Assembly (NCBI RefSeq): GCF_000384155.1
Contig: NZ_KB913031.1
Location: 434,001 to 498,000 of the forward strand
DNA length: 64,000 nt
Direction of reading: 5' to 3'
Source of the DNA: Methylophilus sp. 42
GTDB lineage: Bacteria; Pseudomonadota; Gammaproteobacteria; Burkholderiales; Methylophilaceae
The translations under genes were made by a program, and so were the position numbers. Shown piece by piece: positions 17,805-26,511 of the stretch; position 1 is the first letter of the stretch; each line of letters opens with the position of its first letter. The notes under the pieces are model-generated. The model was not told where the DNA came from. It did no database searches and worked only from the letters and a program-made list of their open reading frames with translations.

Positions 17805-19967
17805 ATGAACGATATGATTAATCTCTCGCGCCGCAGTTTTATTAAAAGCACCGCGCTGGTGGCTGGCGGTTTGGTGGTGGCCTTTAGTATCCCGCAAGCC
17901 AAACGGTTTATGGGGGTGGCTAATGCCGCTGAAGCGATGCCTTTGCCTGCGCCAAATGCGTTTTTGCGCATAGGTGCCGATGACAGTATTACGGTGATGC
18001 TGGCACACAGTGAAATGGGGCAGGGCGTGTGGACGACGCTACCGATGCTGATCGCCGATGAGCTGGATGCAGACTGGAGCAAGGTGAAGGTCGAGCACGC
18101 ACCGGCCGCACCGGCCTATATTCATACCGCTTACGGCATACAGATTACCGGTGGTTCTTCGACCACCTGGTCAGAGTTTGACCGTTACCGCCAGGCAGGT
18201 GCCTTAACGCGTGCCTTGTTGTTGCAGGCGGCAGCCAAGCAGTGGAATGTGCCTGTCGCAGGCTTGCGTACCGAAAACGGTGCGGTGATTAACGGCAAGA
18301 AAAAATTGACCTATGGCCAGTTGGTTGAGACGGCCAGCCAGTTGGAAACGCCGACCAGCGTGACCTTGAAAAAACCGGAACAATGGAAGTTTATTGGCAA
18401 GGCCACCAAACGCCTGGACAGCGCGGAAAAAATTAATGGCACTGCCAAGTTTGGCCAGGACGTGCAGTTTGATGGCTTGAAAGTGGCCATGGTAGCGCGC
18501 TCACCGGTATTTGGCACCAAACTGAAAAGCGTAGATGATAGCGCGGCACGCCAGGTACCCGGTGTGATTAAAGTGGTGAAAGTGCCAACAGGCGTGGCAG
18601 TGATTGCCGAATATTACTGGGCGGCCAAACAAGGCCGAGAAGCACTCAAGTTGGCGTGGGACCTGGACGGGCATGACAAACCGGATTCTGCGGCACTATT
18701 GAAACAATATCAGGCCCTGGCACAGCAGCCAGGTGTGCAAGCGGCGAAGGCGGGCGATATTGCCAGTGCCAGCAAACAGGCCAAGCACACTATCACTGCC
18801 GAGTATGTGTTGCCGTATTTGTCACATGCGCCGATGGAGCCACTCAATTGCGCGGTCAAAATTTCAGATCAAGGCTGCGACATCTGGACGGGCACGCAAA
18901 TGCAAACCACCGACCAGGCTGCCGCTGCCAAAATTCTGGGGTTGAAACCTGATCAGGTAAAAATTCATACCCAGTTCCTCGGAGGTGGTTTCGGCCGCCG
19001 CGCCAATCCGCGCGCCGATTTTGTATCTGAGGCAGTGGAAGTGGCCAAAGCGGCTGGCTTGCCAGTGAAAACTGTCTGGAGCCGTGAGGATGATGTCAAA
19101 GGTGGTTTTTACCGGCCTATGTTTGTGCACCGCGCCACCGTGGCGCTGGATCAACAAGGCAAACCACTGGCCTGGCAACAGACGCTGGTCGGGCAGTCCA
19201 TCATTAAAGGCACGCCGTTTGAAGGCGTGATGATTAAGGATGGCATTGATGCGACTTCTGTAGAAGGCGTGGCCGATTCACCTTATGTCAAAGGCACCGC
19301 CAACCATCAGGTACATCTGCATTCGGTGCAAAGTGATGTGCCGGTGTTGTGGTGGCGCTCGGTCGGTCATAGCCATTCCGGTTTTGTCATGGAAAGCCTG
19401 ATCGACGAACTGGCACATGCCAGTAAGCAGGATCCGTTGGCATATAGACGGCAATTGCTGAAAGATCATCCGCGCCATTTGGCCGCCCTGAACCTGGCGG
19501 CCGATAAAGCGGGTTGGGGCAAACCATTACCGTCTGGCGTGTTCCGTGGCATTGCCGTACACGAATCTTTTGGCAGCTATGTGGCGCAAGTAGCCGAGGT
19601 TTCTGTGAAAGAGGGCGAAGTCAAAGTGCACCGCGTAGTGGTCGCCATTGATTGCGGCCTGGCGGTGAACCCGGATGGCGTGAAGGCGCAAATGGAGTCT
19701 TCTGTGGCTTATGCGCTGGGTGCAGCATTGAGTAGCGAAATCAGTTTTAAAGACGGGCAAGTGGTGCAGTCTAACTTCCATGACTACCAGGTATTGCGCA
19801 TGAAAGACATGCCCAAGGTGGACGTGCATATCGTCGCGAGCAAAGAAAAAATGGGCGGCGTCGGTGAGCCTGGCGTGCCGCCATTAGCGCCTGCTGTCGC
19901 CAATGCAGTATTTGCGGCAACCGGTAAGCGCATCCGCCGTTTACCCATAGGCGACCAACTGGCTTAA
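17805..19967 (+). CDS. iorB: Molybdopterin-binding molybdenum hydroxylase large subunit (IorB-like, Tat-exported)
   Basis: 720 residues. Twin-arginine signal [16 protein letters not shown] at the N-terminus predicts Tat export of the folded complex to the periplasm. Two xanthine-dehydrogenase-like molybdopterin-binding domains follow: [30 protein letters not shown] and the catalytic-Glu segment [19 protein letters not shown] near the end. The pattern is that of IorB-type enzymes that hydroxylate N-heteroaromatics or oxidise aldehydes and pass electrons to cytochromes. There is no cytochrome subunit gene directly adjacent, so the acceptor is unknown. The substrate is not given by sequence. Confidence 0.88.
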   Translation: MNDMINLSRRSFIKSTALVAGGLVVAFSIPQAKRFMGVANAAEAMPLPAPNAFLRIGADDSITVMLAHSEMGQGVWTTLPMLIADELDADWSKVKVEHAPAAPAYIHTAYGIQITGGSSTTWSEFDRYRQAGALTRALLLQAAAKQWNVPVAGLRTENGAVINGKKKLTYGQLVETASQLETPTSVTLKKPEQWKFIGKATKRLDSAEKINGTAKFGQDVQFDGLKVAMVARSPVFGTKLKSVDDSAARQVPGVIKVVKVPTGVAVIAEYYWAAKQGREALKLAWDLDGHDKPDSAALLKQYQALAQQPGVQAAKAGDIASASKQAKHTITAEYVLPYLSHAPMEPLNCAVKISDQGCDIWTGTQMQTTDQAAAAKILGLKPDQVKIHTQFLGGGFGRRANPRADFVSEAVEVAKAAGLPVKTVWSREDDVKGGFYRPMFVHRATVALDQQGKPLAWQQTLVGQSIIKGTPFEGVMIKDGIDATSVEGVADSPYVKGTANHQVHLHSVQSDVPVLWWRSVGHSHSGFVMESLIDELAHASKQDPLAYRRQLLKDHPRHLAALNLAADKAGWGKPLPSGVFRGIAVHESFGSYVAQVAEVSVKEGEVKVHRVVVAIDCGLAVNPDGVKAQMESSVAYALGAALSSEISFKDGQVVQSNFHDYQVLRMKDMPKVDVHIVASKEKMGGVGEPGVPPLAPAVANAVFAATGKRIRRLPIGDQLA

Positions 19968-19971
19968 GTCT

Positions 19972-20955
19972 ATGCAATCGTCAGATTGGGAAGTACTGCA
20001 ACGCGCCAGTGACTGGCTGCAACAAGGCTATCGTGCGCATCTGTTTACCGTGATCCAGACCTGGGGCTCGGCACCACGTTTGCCGGGCGCCATCCTGGTG
20101 GTGCGTGAAGATGGTCATCTGGTCGGTTCAGTATCGGGCGGTTGTATTGAGGATGACCTGGCAGATAAAGCGCGGCAGCAGCAGTTGCCCACACGGCCAG
20201 CCATTCTCGAATACGGCATCCACCAGGACGAAGCGCAGCGCTTTGGGATTCCCTGTGGCGGGCAACTGAAGATTTTTGCCGAGCCGCTCACACAGGCCGA
20301 GCAACTGGCACCCATGCTGGAAAGTTTGTCGCAACGGCGTTTGTTAAAGCGTTCAGTCAACCTGCATAGCGGCGAGGTGCGCCATCAGCGTGTGCTGCCA
20401 GAAGGCCTGCCGTATCTGGACAACGACTGGTTCCACAGCTACTTTGGCCCGCAATGGCGCCTGCTGGTGATAGGCGCCAACCAGTTAGGCTCGGTATTGG
20501 CAGCCATGGCACAAGCGCTGGATTTTAATGTCATGATCTGCGACCCACGTGAAGACATGCGTGCAGAATGGCATGTGGAAGGCGCAGAGTGGCTAGCGGG
20601 CATGCCGGACGATGTGGTGCTCGACATCGCACCTGATCCACACACAGCCATTGTGGCAGTGACGCATGACCCCAAACTGGATGATATGGCCTTGCTGGAG
20701 GCGCTTAAATCAGATGCGTTTTATATCGGTGCGCTGGGCTCAGTGAAAAACCAGGAAAAACGCAAGCAGCGTTTGCGCAGTTTTGATTTAAGCGAGCAGG
20801 AAGTGAATCGCCTGCATGGCCCGGTCGGTTTGCGCATAGGCAGCCGCACGCCAGCCGAAATTGCCGTCTCTATTCTGGCTGAGCTGATTCAGGCGCGGGC
20901 ACAATTGCAACAAGTCGGACTCGCTCAAGCCAGTGCCAATCTGGCTGCGGCTTGA
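19972..20955 (+). CDS. xdhC: XdhC/CoxI-family molybdenum cofactor maturation protein
   Basis: 327 residues. XdhC N-terminal segment with VSGGCIEDDL and a C-terminal Rossmann-like domain (VIGANQLGSVLAAMAQAL; VAVTHDPKLDDMAL; YIGALGS). XdhC binds the molybdenum cofactor, assists its sulfuration and inserts it into xanthine-dehydrogenase-family enzymes. It starts 4 bp after iorB, so it serves that enzyme. Followed on the opposite strand by the cofactor cytidylyltransferase. Confidence 0.88.
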   Translation: MQSSDWEVLQRASDWLQQGYRAHLFTVIQTWGSAPRLPGAILVVREDGHLVGSVSGGCIEDDLADKARQQQLPTRPAILEYGIHQDEAQRFGIPCGGQLKIFAEPLTQAEQLAPMLESLSQRRLLKRSVNLHSGEVRHQRVLPEGLPYLDNDWFHSYFGPQWRLLVIGANQLGSVLAAMAQALDFNVMICDPREDMRAEWHVEGAEWLAGMPDDVVLDIAPDPHTAIVAVTHDPKLDDMALLEALKSDAFYIGALGSVKNQEKRKQRLRSFDLSEQEVNRLHGPVGLRIGSRTPAEIAVSILAELIQARAQLQQVGLAQASANLAAA

Positions 20956-20966
20956 GTGAAATTGGC

Positions 20967-21578
20967 TCACGCCAGGTCTGCAGGGGTATCAATATCCTTT
21001 AAGATGCCTGCATCCTGGCATTCAAATCTTAAAATCTCGGCCTGATGCGCGCGCAACACTTCACGCGCGCCCTGGTCTCCCTCGACCAGCAGTAACTCCG
21101 GTATCAGGTCACTGGTAAAGCCAACCGGGTGCCCGGGTTGGCCCTGAAACATGGGCTGCACCAGTCGTGTTTGCGTCAGTTGTTGCGCGACGCGCGTAAT
21201 GGTTGCTGCCTGAATGTATGGCATATCTGCCAGCGCAATGACCAGTCCGGATAGGTGTGGAAAGTGCGTTTGTGCCGTGACAACCCCTAATTTCAGGCTG
21301 TCTGCCATCTGTTGATGCTGTTCTTCACAAGTCACTACCTTAAATCCCAGTGACATGAGCTGGCCAGTGAGCGGCGACTCATAGGCACGTATCACCGCAA
21401 TGCTGTTCGGCAACGCTTGAATTAAAGCTTGCGCTGCACTCAGCGCCATTAATTGTCCATCGGCGAGTGGTTGTAGCAGTTTGTTCTGCGCGCCAAAGCG
21501 GCGTGAAAAGCCACCTGCCAGCAATAAGCCGACGACCGGTTGTTGTATGGGGGCAAGTGGTGTCATATTTCTGTTCAT
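20967..21578 (-). CDS. mocA: Molybdenum cofactor nucleotidyltransferase (MocA/MobA-like)
   Basis: 203 residues. NTP-transferase signature LLLAGGFSRRFGAQNKLLQPL near the N-terminus and LADMPYI (metal-binding Asp) in the middle, GHPVGF later. MocA attaches CMP to molybdopterin to give the MCD form used by xanthine-oxidase-family enzymes, which fits the adjacent iorAB-xdhC genes. Convergent with xdhC (12 bp between stops). Start could be ATG 21578 or the Met four codons later. Confidence 0.82.
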   Translation of the reverse strand: MNRNMTPLAPIQQPVVGLLLAGGFSRRFGAQNKLLQPLADGQLMALSAAQALIQALPNSIAVIRAYESPLTGQLMSLGFKVVTCEEQHQQMADSLKLGVVTAQTHFPHLSGLVIALADMPYIQAATITRVAQQLTQTRLVQPMFQGQPGHPVGFTSDLIPELLLVEGDQGAREVLRAHQAEILRFECQDAGILKDIDTPADLA

Positions 21579-21660
21579 GCATCGATTGAGCTAAAGCGGT
21601 CAACAACTCACTTCACTGGCGCGTTCATGTATGCTTTCCATACGCTTGTCTGGAGTATCT

Positions 21661-22581
21661 ATGATGTTGCCTAAACGATTATATTACCCTGTGTTGCTGG
21701 GCTTGCTGACTTTTCCTGCGCTGGTGTGGGCCGGTCTTGCGGCGGGTGATGATGAATTTGCCGTGACTGTGAACGGAGAGCAGCGTCCTTATCTGGTCCA
21801 TGTGCCCAAGCAGGCACTGTCTGGGCCGGCCTTGCCTATGGTGCTGGTGCTACATGGTGGCCTGGGTAATATGCAAGTGCAGGCCAATGAGCGTTTTTAC
21901 CACCAAGTGTCGGCCGCTGAAAAATACGGTTATATTGTGGTGTTCCCTAATGGCTACAGCCGCCTGCCGGGTGGCAAGTTTGCGACCTGGAATGCGGGCA
22001 ATTGCTGTGGCCCGGCGGTTAAAAAGCAGAGTGATGATGTAGCTGTTATCCGTGCCATCATCCAGGACATGCAGCAACGTGCCAATGTCGATGCCAAACG
22101 CATTTTTGTCGATGGCATGTCGAATGGCGGCATGATGAGCTACCGATTGGCTTGTGAGCTATCTGACACCGTGAGTGCCATCGCCTCGGTCGCTGGCACC
22201 GACAATACCCAACGCTGCCAGCCTGCCAAGCCGGTAGCGGTGCTGCATATCCATGCCAAAGACGATGACCATGTGCCGTTTAATGGCGGCAAAGGTCAGC
22301 AGTCCATGGTTGATGTGAGTTTTAACTCAGTGCCAGCGACGATACAGAAGTGGGTGCAGCTCAACCAGGCCAATAGCCAGGCCGAGCGCATCCTGGATGT
22401 GCCCGGCGCTTATTGCGAAATCCACCGTGGCGGACTGGCCCCAGTGCAGCTGTGCGTTACGGATACTGGCGGCCATTCCTGGCCCGGAGGCAGTAAACCG
22501 CGTGGTGGGCAGGCTGGTTCGGATGCGATCTCTGCCAATGATGTGATCTGGCAGTTTTTTAACGCTAACGGCCGCCGTTAG
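21661..22581 (+). CDS. Secreted poly(3-hydroxybutyrate) depolymerase-like / feruloyl-esterase-like alpha/beta hydrolase
   Basis: 306 residues from ATG 21661 (GGAG ribosome site 7 bp upstream). Signal peptide of about 25 residues (LLGLLTFPALVWAGLA). Esterase-PHB depolymerase (LpqC) fold: oxyanion segment LHGGLGN, nucleophile elbow DGMSNGGMMSY, Asp region HIHAKDDDHVPF, His in GGHSWPGG. Acts outside the cytoplasm on ester bonds of polyesters or plant-derived esters; the exact substrate is not defined by sequence. Cys pairs (NCC, CQP, YCE, LCV) suggest disulfides. Confidence 0.82.
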   Translation: MMLPKRLYYPVLLGLLTFPALVWAGLAAGDDEFAVTVNGEQRPYLVHVPKQALSGPALPMVLVLHGGLGNMQVQANERFYHQVSAAEKYGYIVVFPNGYSRLPGGKFATWNAGNCCGPAVKKQSDDVAVIRAIIQDMQQRANVDAKRIFVDGMSNGGMMSYRLACELSDTVSAIASVAGTDNTQRCQPAKPVAVLHIHAKDDDHVPFNGGKGQQSMVDVSFNSVPATIQKWVQLNQANSQAERILDVPGAYCEIHRGGLAPVQLCVTDTGGHSWPGGSKPRGGQAGSDAISANDVIWQFFNANGRR

Positions 22582-22611
22582 CCGCCGCTAGCTGAGTTAA
22601 AAACGGGTGAG

Positions 22612-23415
22612 TTAAAAAGGAATACTGTAGCCGACATAGGCCATCGGCTGGATTCTGGTTTCGGTAATCGGGCTGTTATGTTGTGCGTTGCTCAGTCGCG
22701 TCACAAAGGCGCCAAATAAAAGGGAGTGGTCTTTGAACGCTGGCATCATGCCATTGACCCCAGCTTGCCATTCAACCCCAGACCCTGCGCGGTAAACCGG
22801 GCGACTGACCGTGGCTTCGCTGCTGTCGATGCCAAAATAATAGTCATTAAACTTCTGGTTGTTCCAGGTGGCACCAATCACGCCGTTCAACCGTAATTGC
22901 GGCGCGCGAACCAGGCTTTTAATGTATTGCAACTGAACTTGCTGGCCATTGCTGTTGCCACTGGCATCGGCCGTCCATTGTGCATTAAAGGTGCCATAGT
23001 CAGTTTGCCAGCGCAGTAATGGGCCGACAAATATGGAGAAATCGCGGTCATGCATGCCACGAGTCCGGTCACCTTTGCTGGCATCCCAGCCAAATTTGGC
23101 TTCAGCAGACAGCCCAAAGCGCACACGCTGGTCATCACTGTCCAGCAGCCAGACACCTGCTTGTAATGCATTGATGAAAAAGCGATCACCATAGTTGGCA
23201 TTGATAATTGGCAATGCAAGTACGCGGTACTCATCAGAGCCTGAGGTCTTGGGCAAGACGCCTACGCCTATGCCGTATAAGTTTTGTGCTCTGGGCACGG
23301 CCGTTTCAGTTTGTCGATCTATGCGAGACTCAGCTTCTGCCATGGCACTAAATAAGGCGATGGTCAGCCCGGTGGTGGTGCGTGTTACTGCGTGTTTCAT
23401 CATGTGTGTATCCAT
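22612..23415 (-). CDS. MipA/OmpV family outer-membrane protein
   Basis: 267 residues counted from ATG 23415 (an alternative ATG lies 4 codons later; neither has a strong ribosome site). N-terminal signal peptide (GLTIALFSAMAEA), then a beta-barrel-like sequence with alternating hydrophobics, GIGVGVLPKTSGSDEYRVLA and the usual C-terminal aromatic residue (YVGYSIPF). MipA/OmpV proteins are 12-stranded outer-membrane barrels or scaffolds. Downstream of, and in the same direction as, the protease-TPR gene. Confidence 0.82.
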   Translation of the reverse strand: MDTHMMKHAVTRTTTGLTIALFSAMAEAESRIDRQTETAVPRAQNLYGIGVGVLPKTSGSDEYRVLALPIINANYGDRFFINALQAGVWLLDSDDQRVRFGLSAEAKFGWDASKGDRTRGMHDRDFSIFVGPLLRWQTDYGTFNAQWTADASGNSNGQQVQLQYIKSLVRAPQLRLNGVIGATWNNQKFNDYYFGIDSSEATVSRPVYRAGSGVEWQAGVNGMMPAFKDHSLLFGAFVTRLSNAQHNSPITETRIQPMAYVGYSIPF

Positions 23416-23511
23416 TATTGTTATGCGCTGCATGCTTGAACAGCATTTGCCTGAGAGAGTTCCCGCAAGCAAGATATTTTCTGGCCTGTTTCACAAACTT
23501 AACACGGCGTG

Positions 23512-24534
23512 TTAACTGCCTTGTTTCAGTTGAATAATTTGCTGCGTGACTTTTTCGCCCTGGTCTTTATCCACTGCGCTGATCGCCGGTTGCAGTGACT
23601 GCAAGGTAGTCAGGTCTTTTTGCGTAAATGCCACGCGCGATAACGCCAGCATGGCGTCATAGTCGCGCTGGTTCAAGTCATAAGCATGTTTGAGATCTTG
23701 CTCAGCCTCGGCGTATTGTTGCAGGCCTTCTTCTGCTAGCCCTAGAAAATACCAGGCATCGGCCGAAGTTGGCTCTTGCTTCGCCCATTGGCTGGCAATC
23801 GACTTCAGATTAGCCCAGTCGCCGTTCTGGTAAGGAATCACCACCTGCATAAAGTAGGGCCGTTGTTCTAGTGGCAATGCCCAGAACGGCACTTCATTGG
23901 TTTTCAATGAAATAACTTCAGGTGCGTCCATCAGCTCTTTAATCCATTCAGCGGGTAGGCTGTAGTAAAACGCCTGGTGTCCTGGGCTCTTGAAGGTAGT
24001 GAGCCCGATCAGGTTGAAATTTTGGTCAAACAGGGCGCCGCCACTGGAGCCCATCAAGAAAGAGGCATTCGTGCGCACAATCATGCTGCCATCGTAAGGA
24101 TAAATGCCTTTGATATTGCCATAAGACAGTTGCGGTACAGGCGCCGCGGCCGGAAAGCTCAGGCTAAACACTTCCTCTTCGTATTGCAGCGTTTTGCTGT
24201 CGCGCATGGGGAGTGGTTTAAACGGCAAGGGATCAAATTTGAGTAAACATACATCGCGCTTCCAGTTGGCTTTGAGCGCAATAGGCCGATAGCCATCACG
24301 GAACTTGGCAATATTGGCGCCATTGCTGTTGGCGATGACATGACAGTTGGTGGCCACGTATTCCGGGCTGACCACCACGCCCGAGCCCCGGCCATTGGAG
24401 CCGCCCGGCATGTCGGTGGTGACCATCACAATCGAGTGGCCTAATTCAAGTGTATCGACGATGCTAGGTTGTGCCTGCACGTGCACCTGCCCAAGCCCTG
24501 TCCACATTATCAGCAATAACAATAACCGTTTCAT
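23512..24534 (-). CDS. Secreted trypsin-like serine protease with C-terminal TPR region (paralogue 1)
   Basis: 340 residues from ATG 24534, chosen because MKRLLLLLIMWTGLG starts a clear signal peptide and a GGGAGCC ribosome site precedes it. S1C-type catalytic triad: His in YVATNCHVIA, Asp in KRDVCLLKFD, Ser in GSSGGALFD. No PDZ domain; instead residues about 240-340 form two TPR-like helix pairs (WYFLGLAEEGLQQYAEAEQD). Likely periplasmic. Its closest visible relative is the gene at 56150-57157 with the same architecture. Substrate unknown. Confidence 0.85.
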   Translation of the reverse strand: MKRLLLLLIMWTGLGQVHVQAQPSIVDTLELGHSIVMVTTDMPGGSNGRGSGVVVSPEYVATNCHVIANSNGANIAKFRDGYRPIALKANWKRDVCLLKFDPLPFKPLPMRDSKTLQYEEEVFSLSFPAAAPVPQLSYGNIKGIYPYDGSMIVRTNASFLMGSSGGALFDQNFNLIGLTTFKSPGHQAFYYSLPAEWIKELMDAPEVISLKTNEVPFWALPLEQRPYFMQVVIPYQNGDWANLKSIASQWAKQEPTSADAWYFLGLAEEGLQQYAEAEQDLKHAYDLNQRDYDAMLALSRVAFTQKDLTTLQSLQPAISAVDKDQGEKVTQQIIQLKQGS

Positions 24535-24745
24535 ACAGGCTCCCATCGACAAAGGCCAATCGTTCTGATCATGCATCATGCACGAGTCTGAGCACTCTGA
24601 CCAGAATATCGCGTAAATGTTTTCCGTGATAGTTATTTTGTAGGCGTTTTCTGACAGGTAAATCGGCACCTGCCCACTTATTCAGCCAGCCCAGGCCCTC
24701 TAACATAGCGCATGAGATAGCCTGAGACGAAATTGAGTATTAAAA

Positions 24746-25126
24746 ATGCAACGAACCAAGTCCTATATGTTACCCAAGCTGATTTTTTTAAACATGCTTG
24801 CCTTGATGATGATTACTTTCGAGCACGAAGCTCCGGCTGACAATAACCCTTTGCTGAGTAGCGTTCAGTCGACGCAGGTGGTGGCAAAGCCAGAGGCTGC
24901 TGAAGTCGTGGTTGCGTCGAACACCTTAGCGCCTGCGGTAAAAGTGGCGGCGGTAGATGAAAGTAAAGTCGATGAAGATAAGCAGACTGCCATGAAAAAA
25001 CCGGCTGTTTACAAAAAGCATGTGCAACAAAAGCATTCAGCAATCAAACCGCATGCGATAGTGTTAAAGGCCAGTTACACTGCCAATACCCCGCTGGGGT
25101 GCTGCTTCCGCGGTAATCGCATCTAG
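24746..25126 (+). CDS. Short exported hypothetical protein
   Basis: 126 residues. Hydrophobic N-terminal segment (LPKLIFLNMLALMMITF) may be a signal or anchor, followed by an Ala/Val-rich and then Lys/His-rich low-complexity stretch, ending TPLGCCFRGNRI with a Cys pair. The start could be ATG 24746 or the ATG seven codons later. I do not recognise a family. Followed immediately by a good terminator, which supports a transcribed unit. Confidence 0.5.
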   Translation: MQRTKSYMLPKLIFLNMLALMMITFEHEAPADNNPLLSSVQSTQVVAKPEAAEVVVASNTLAPAVKVAAVDESKVDEDKQTAMKKPAVYKKHVQQKHSAIKPHAIVLKASYTANTPLGCCFRGNRI

Positions 25127-25150
25127 CATCCACATGTCTTTGAACAGATA

Positions 25151-25174
25151 AAGCCTCCACACGGAGGCTTTTTT
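25151..25174 (+). terminator. Rho-independent terminator
   Basis: Perfect eight-base stem AAGCCTCC/GGAGGCTT with ACAC loop, followed by a run of six T, ending the short exported gene and insulating sbmA. Confidence 0.85.
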
Positions 25175-25257
25175 GTTGCAGGTCTTTTCAAGAGCCAATA
25201 CACTGGCAGCAAATGACTTCTCAACACATCTAAACAAACACCGTCAAAGAAAGCGCT

Positions 25258-26490
25258 ATGTTTAAATCCTTTTTCCCTGATTCTCGCTGGTTCTGGCCTT
25301 CTGTCATTGTGTGGGCGACTATTTGCTGTGGTGTCTGGTTTGAGTTTTCTGCCGCCATTGGCGCTGTGTTTGGATTGTCATTGGCCGAAGAGCAGCCTGT
25401 GATTGGTCTGGGTCATTTTGTGACCGATTCCTTCAAATTGTTTTATGGCTATTATGCTGTGAGTGTGGCCCTGTTTGCGCTGGCCTGGTTTAAGCTTAAA
25501 CCCAGCCGTTGGCAATGGTGGTCTATCGTCGGCTCGGCATTCATCCTGTTTTCGACTTACTACTCGGTGCAAGTATCAGTGGCGATTAATAACTGGCGCA
25601 GGCCGTTCTTTGATGGCGTGCAGGCCGCCTTGTCGCCCAACTCCAAGGTGACCACAGCCGAGCTTTATACCTTGATGCTACAGTTTGCCGAAATTGCGTT
25701 CGTGGCGATTTTTATCTATGTCATCACGCGTTTCTTTGTCAGCCATTATATTTTCCGCTGGCGTACGGCGATGAACGATTTTTATACCAGTCAGTGGTCA
25801 CAGGTGCGTCGCATTGAAGGCGCCTCGCAACGGGTGCAGGAAGACACCATGCGTTTTGCCACTATTATGGAAGGCCTGGGTGTGTCCATGGTGGAGGCGA
25901 TCATGACGCTATTCGCGTTTTTGCCTGTGCTGTGGAGCCTGTCTTCTTATGTCAGCGAATTGCCGGTGTTTGGTGCCGTGCCCGCGCCGTTGTTTACGTC
26001 GGCGATTGCCTGGTCGGTGTTCGGTACTTTATTACTGGCCGCCGTGGGGATTAAGTTGCCGGGGCTGGAATTCAGGAATCAACGTGTCGAAGCCGCCTAC
26101 CGTAAAGAGCTGGTGTATGGTGAGGACAATATTGAGCGCGCACAACCGGCGACACTTACGTCATTGTTTATGGATGTGCGTAAAAACTACTTCCGCCTCT
26201 ATTTTCACTATATGTATTTCAACGTGGCACGCAGCTTGTATTTGCAGGCAGATAATATTTTCGCCTACCTGATTCTGGTGCCGACAATTGCGGCTGGCCG
26301 CATCACCTTTGGTATTCTGCAACAGATACTGACTGCGTTCTCACAAGTCAGCAACTCGTTCCAATATCTGGTGAATTCCTGGACCACGATTGTTGAACTT
26401 TTGTCGGTATACAAACGTTTGACCGCATTTGAAGCGGCCATCAAACACGAGGCGTTACCTGAGATTGAGGTAGAGCACACTGCGGTCTAG
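25258..26490 (+). CDS. sbmA: SbmA/BacA-family peptide (and cobalamin-type) importer
   Basis: 410 residues, about seven to eight membrane helices, no ATPase domain. Strong SbmA identity signs: MFKSFFPDSRWFW start, FVSHYIFRWRTAMNDFYTSQW, RIEGASQRVQEDTMRFA, GIKLPGLEFRNQRVEAAYRK and FRLYFHYMYFNVARSLYLQ. SbmA is a proton-driven inner-membrane importer of Pro-rich peptides, microcins and bleomycin; BacA-related proteins of some bacteria also bring in cobalamin. Monocistronic, with a terminator upstream. Confidence 0.94.
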   Translation: MFKSFFPDSRWFWPSVIVWATICCGVWFEFSAAIGAVFGLSLAEEQPVIGLGHFVTDSFKLFYGYYAVSVALFALAWFKLKPSRWQWWSIVGSAFILFSTYYSVQVSVAINNWRRPFFDGVQAALSPNSKVTTAELYTLMLQFAEIAFVAIFIYVITRFFVSHYIFRWRTAMNDFYTSQWSQVRRIEGASQRVQEDTMRFATIMEGLGVSMVEAIMTLFAFLPVLWSLSSYVSELPVFGAVPAPLFTSAIAWSVFGTLLLAAVGIKLPGLEFRNQRVEAAYRKELVYGEDNIERAQPATLTSLFMDVRKNYFRLYFHYMYFNVARSLYLQADNIFAYLILVPTIAAGRITFGILQQILTAFSQVSNSFQYLVNSWTTIVELLSVYKRLTAFEAAIKHEALPEIEVEHTAV

Positions 26491-26511
26491 TCAAAAGCAC
26501 TGTGGCCAGTA

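Noticed and set aside
22560-22590. Inverted repeat CTAACGGC/GCCGTTAG at the esterase stop
   Set aside because: Only one base for a loop, partly coding, and no T tract, so not a convincing terminator.
23430-23466. Minus-strand CTCTCTCAGGCAAA upstream of the MipA gene resembles the 3' strand of a glycine riboswitch
   Set aside because: The 5' partner (GGAGAG and GCGCCGAAGG blocks) is absent from the preceding sequence, which runs into the protease stop codon; a chance match is more likely.
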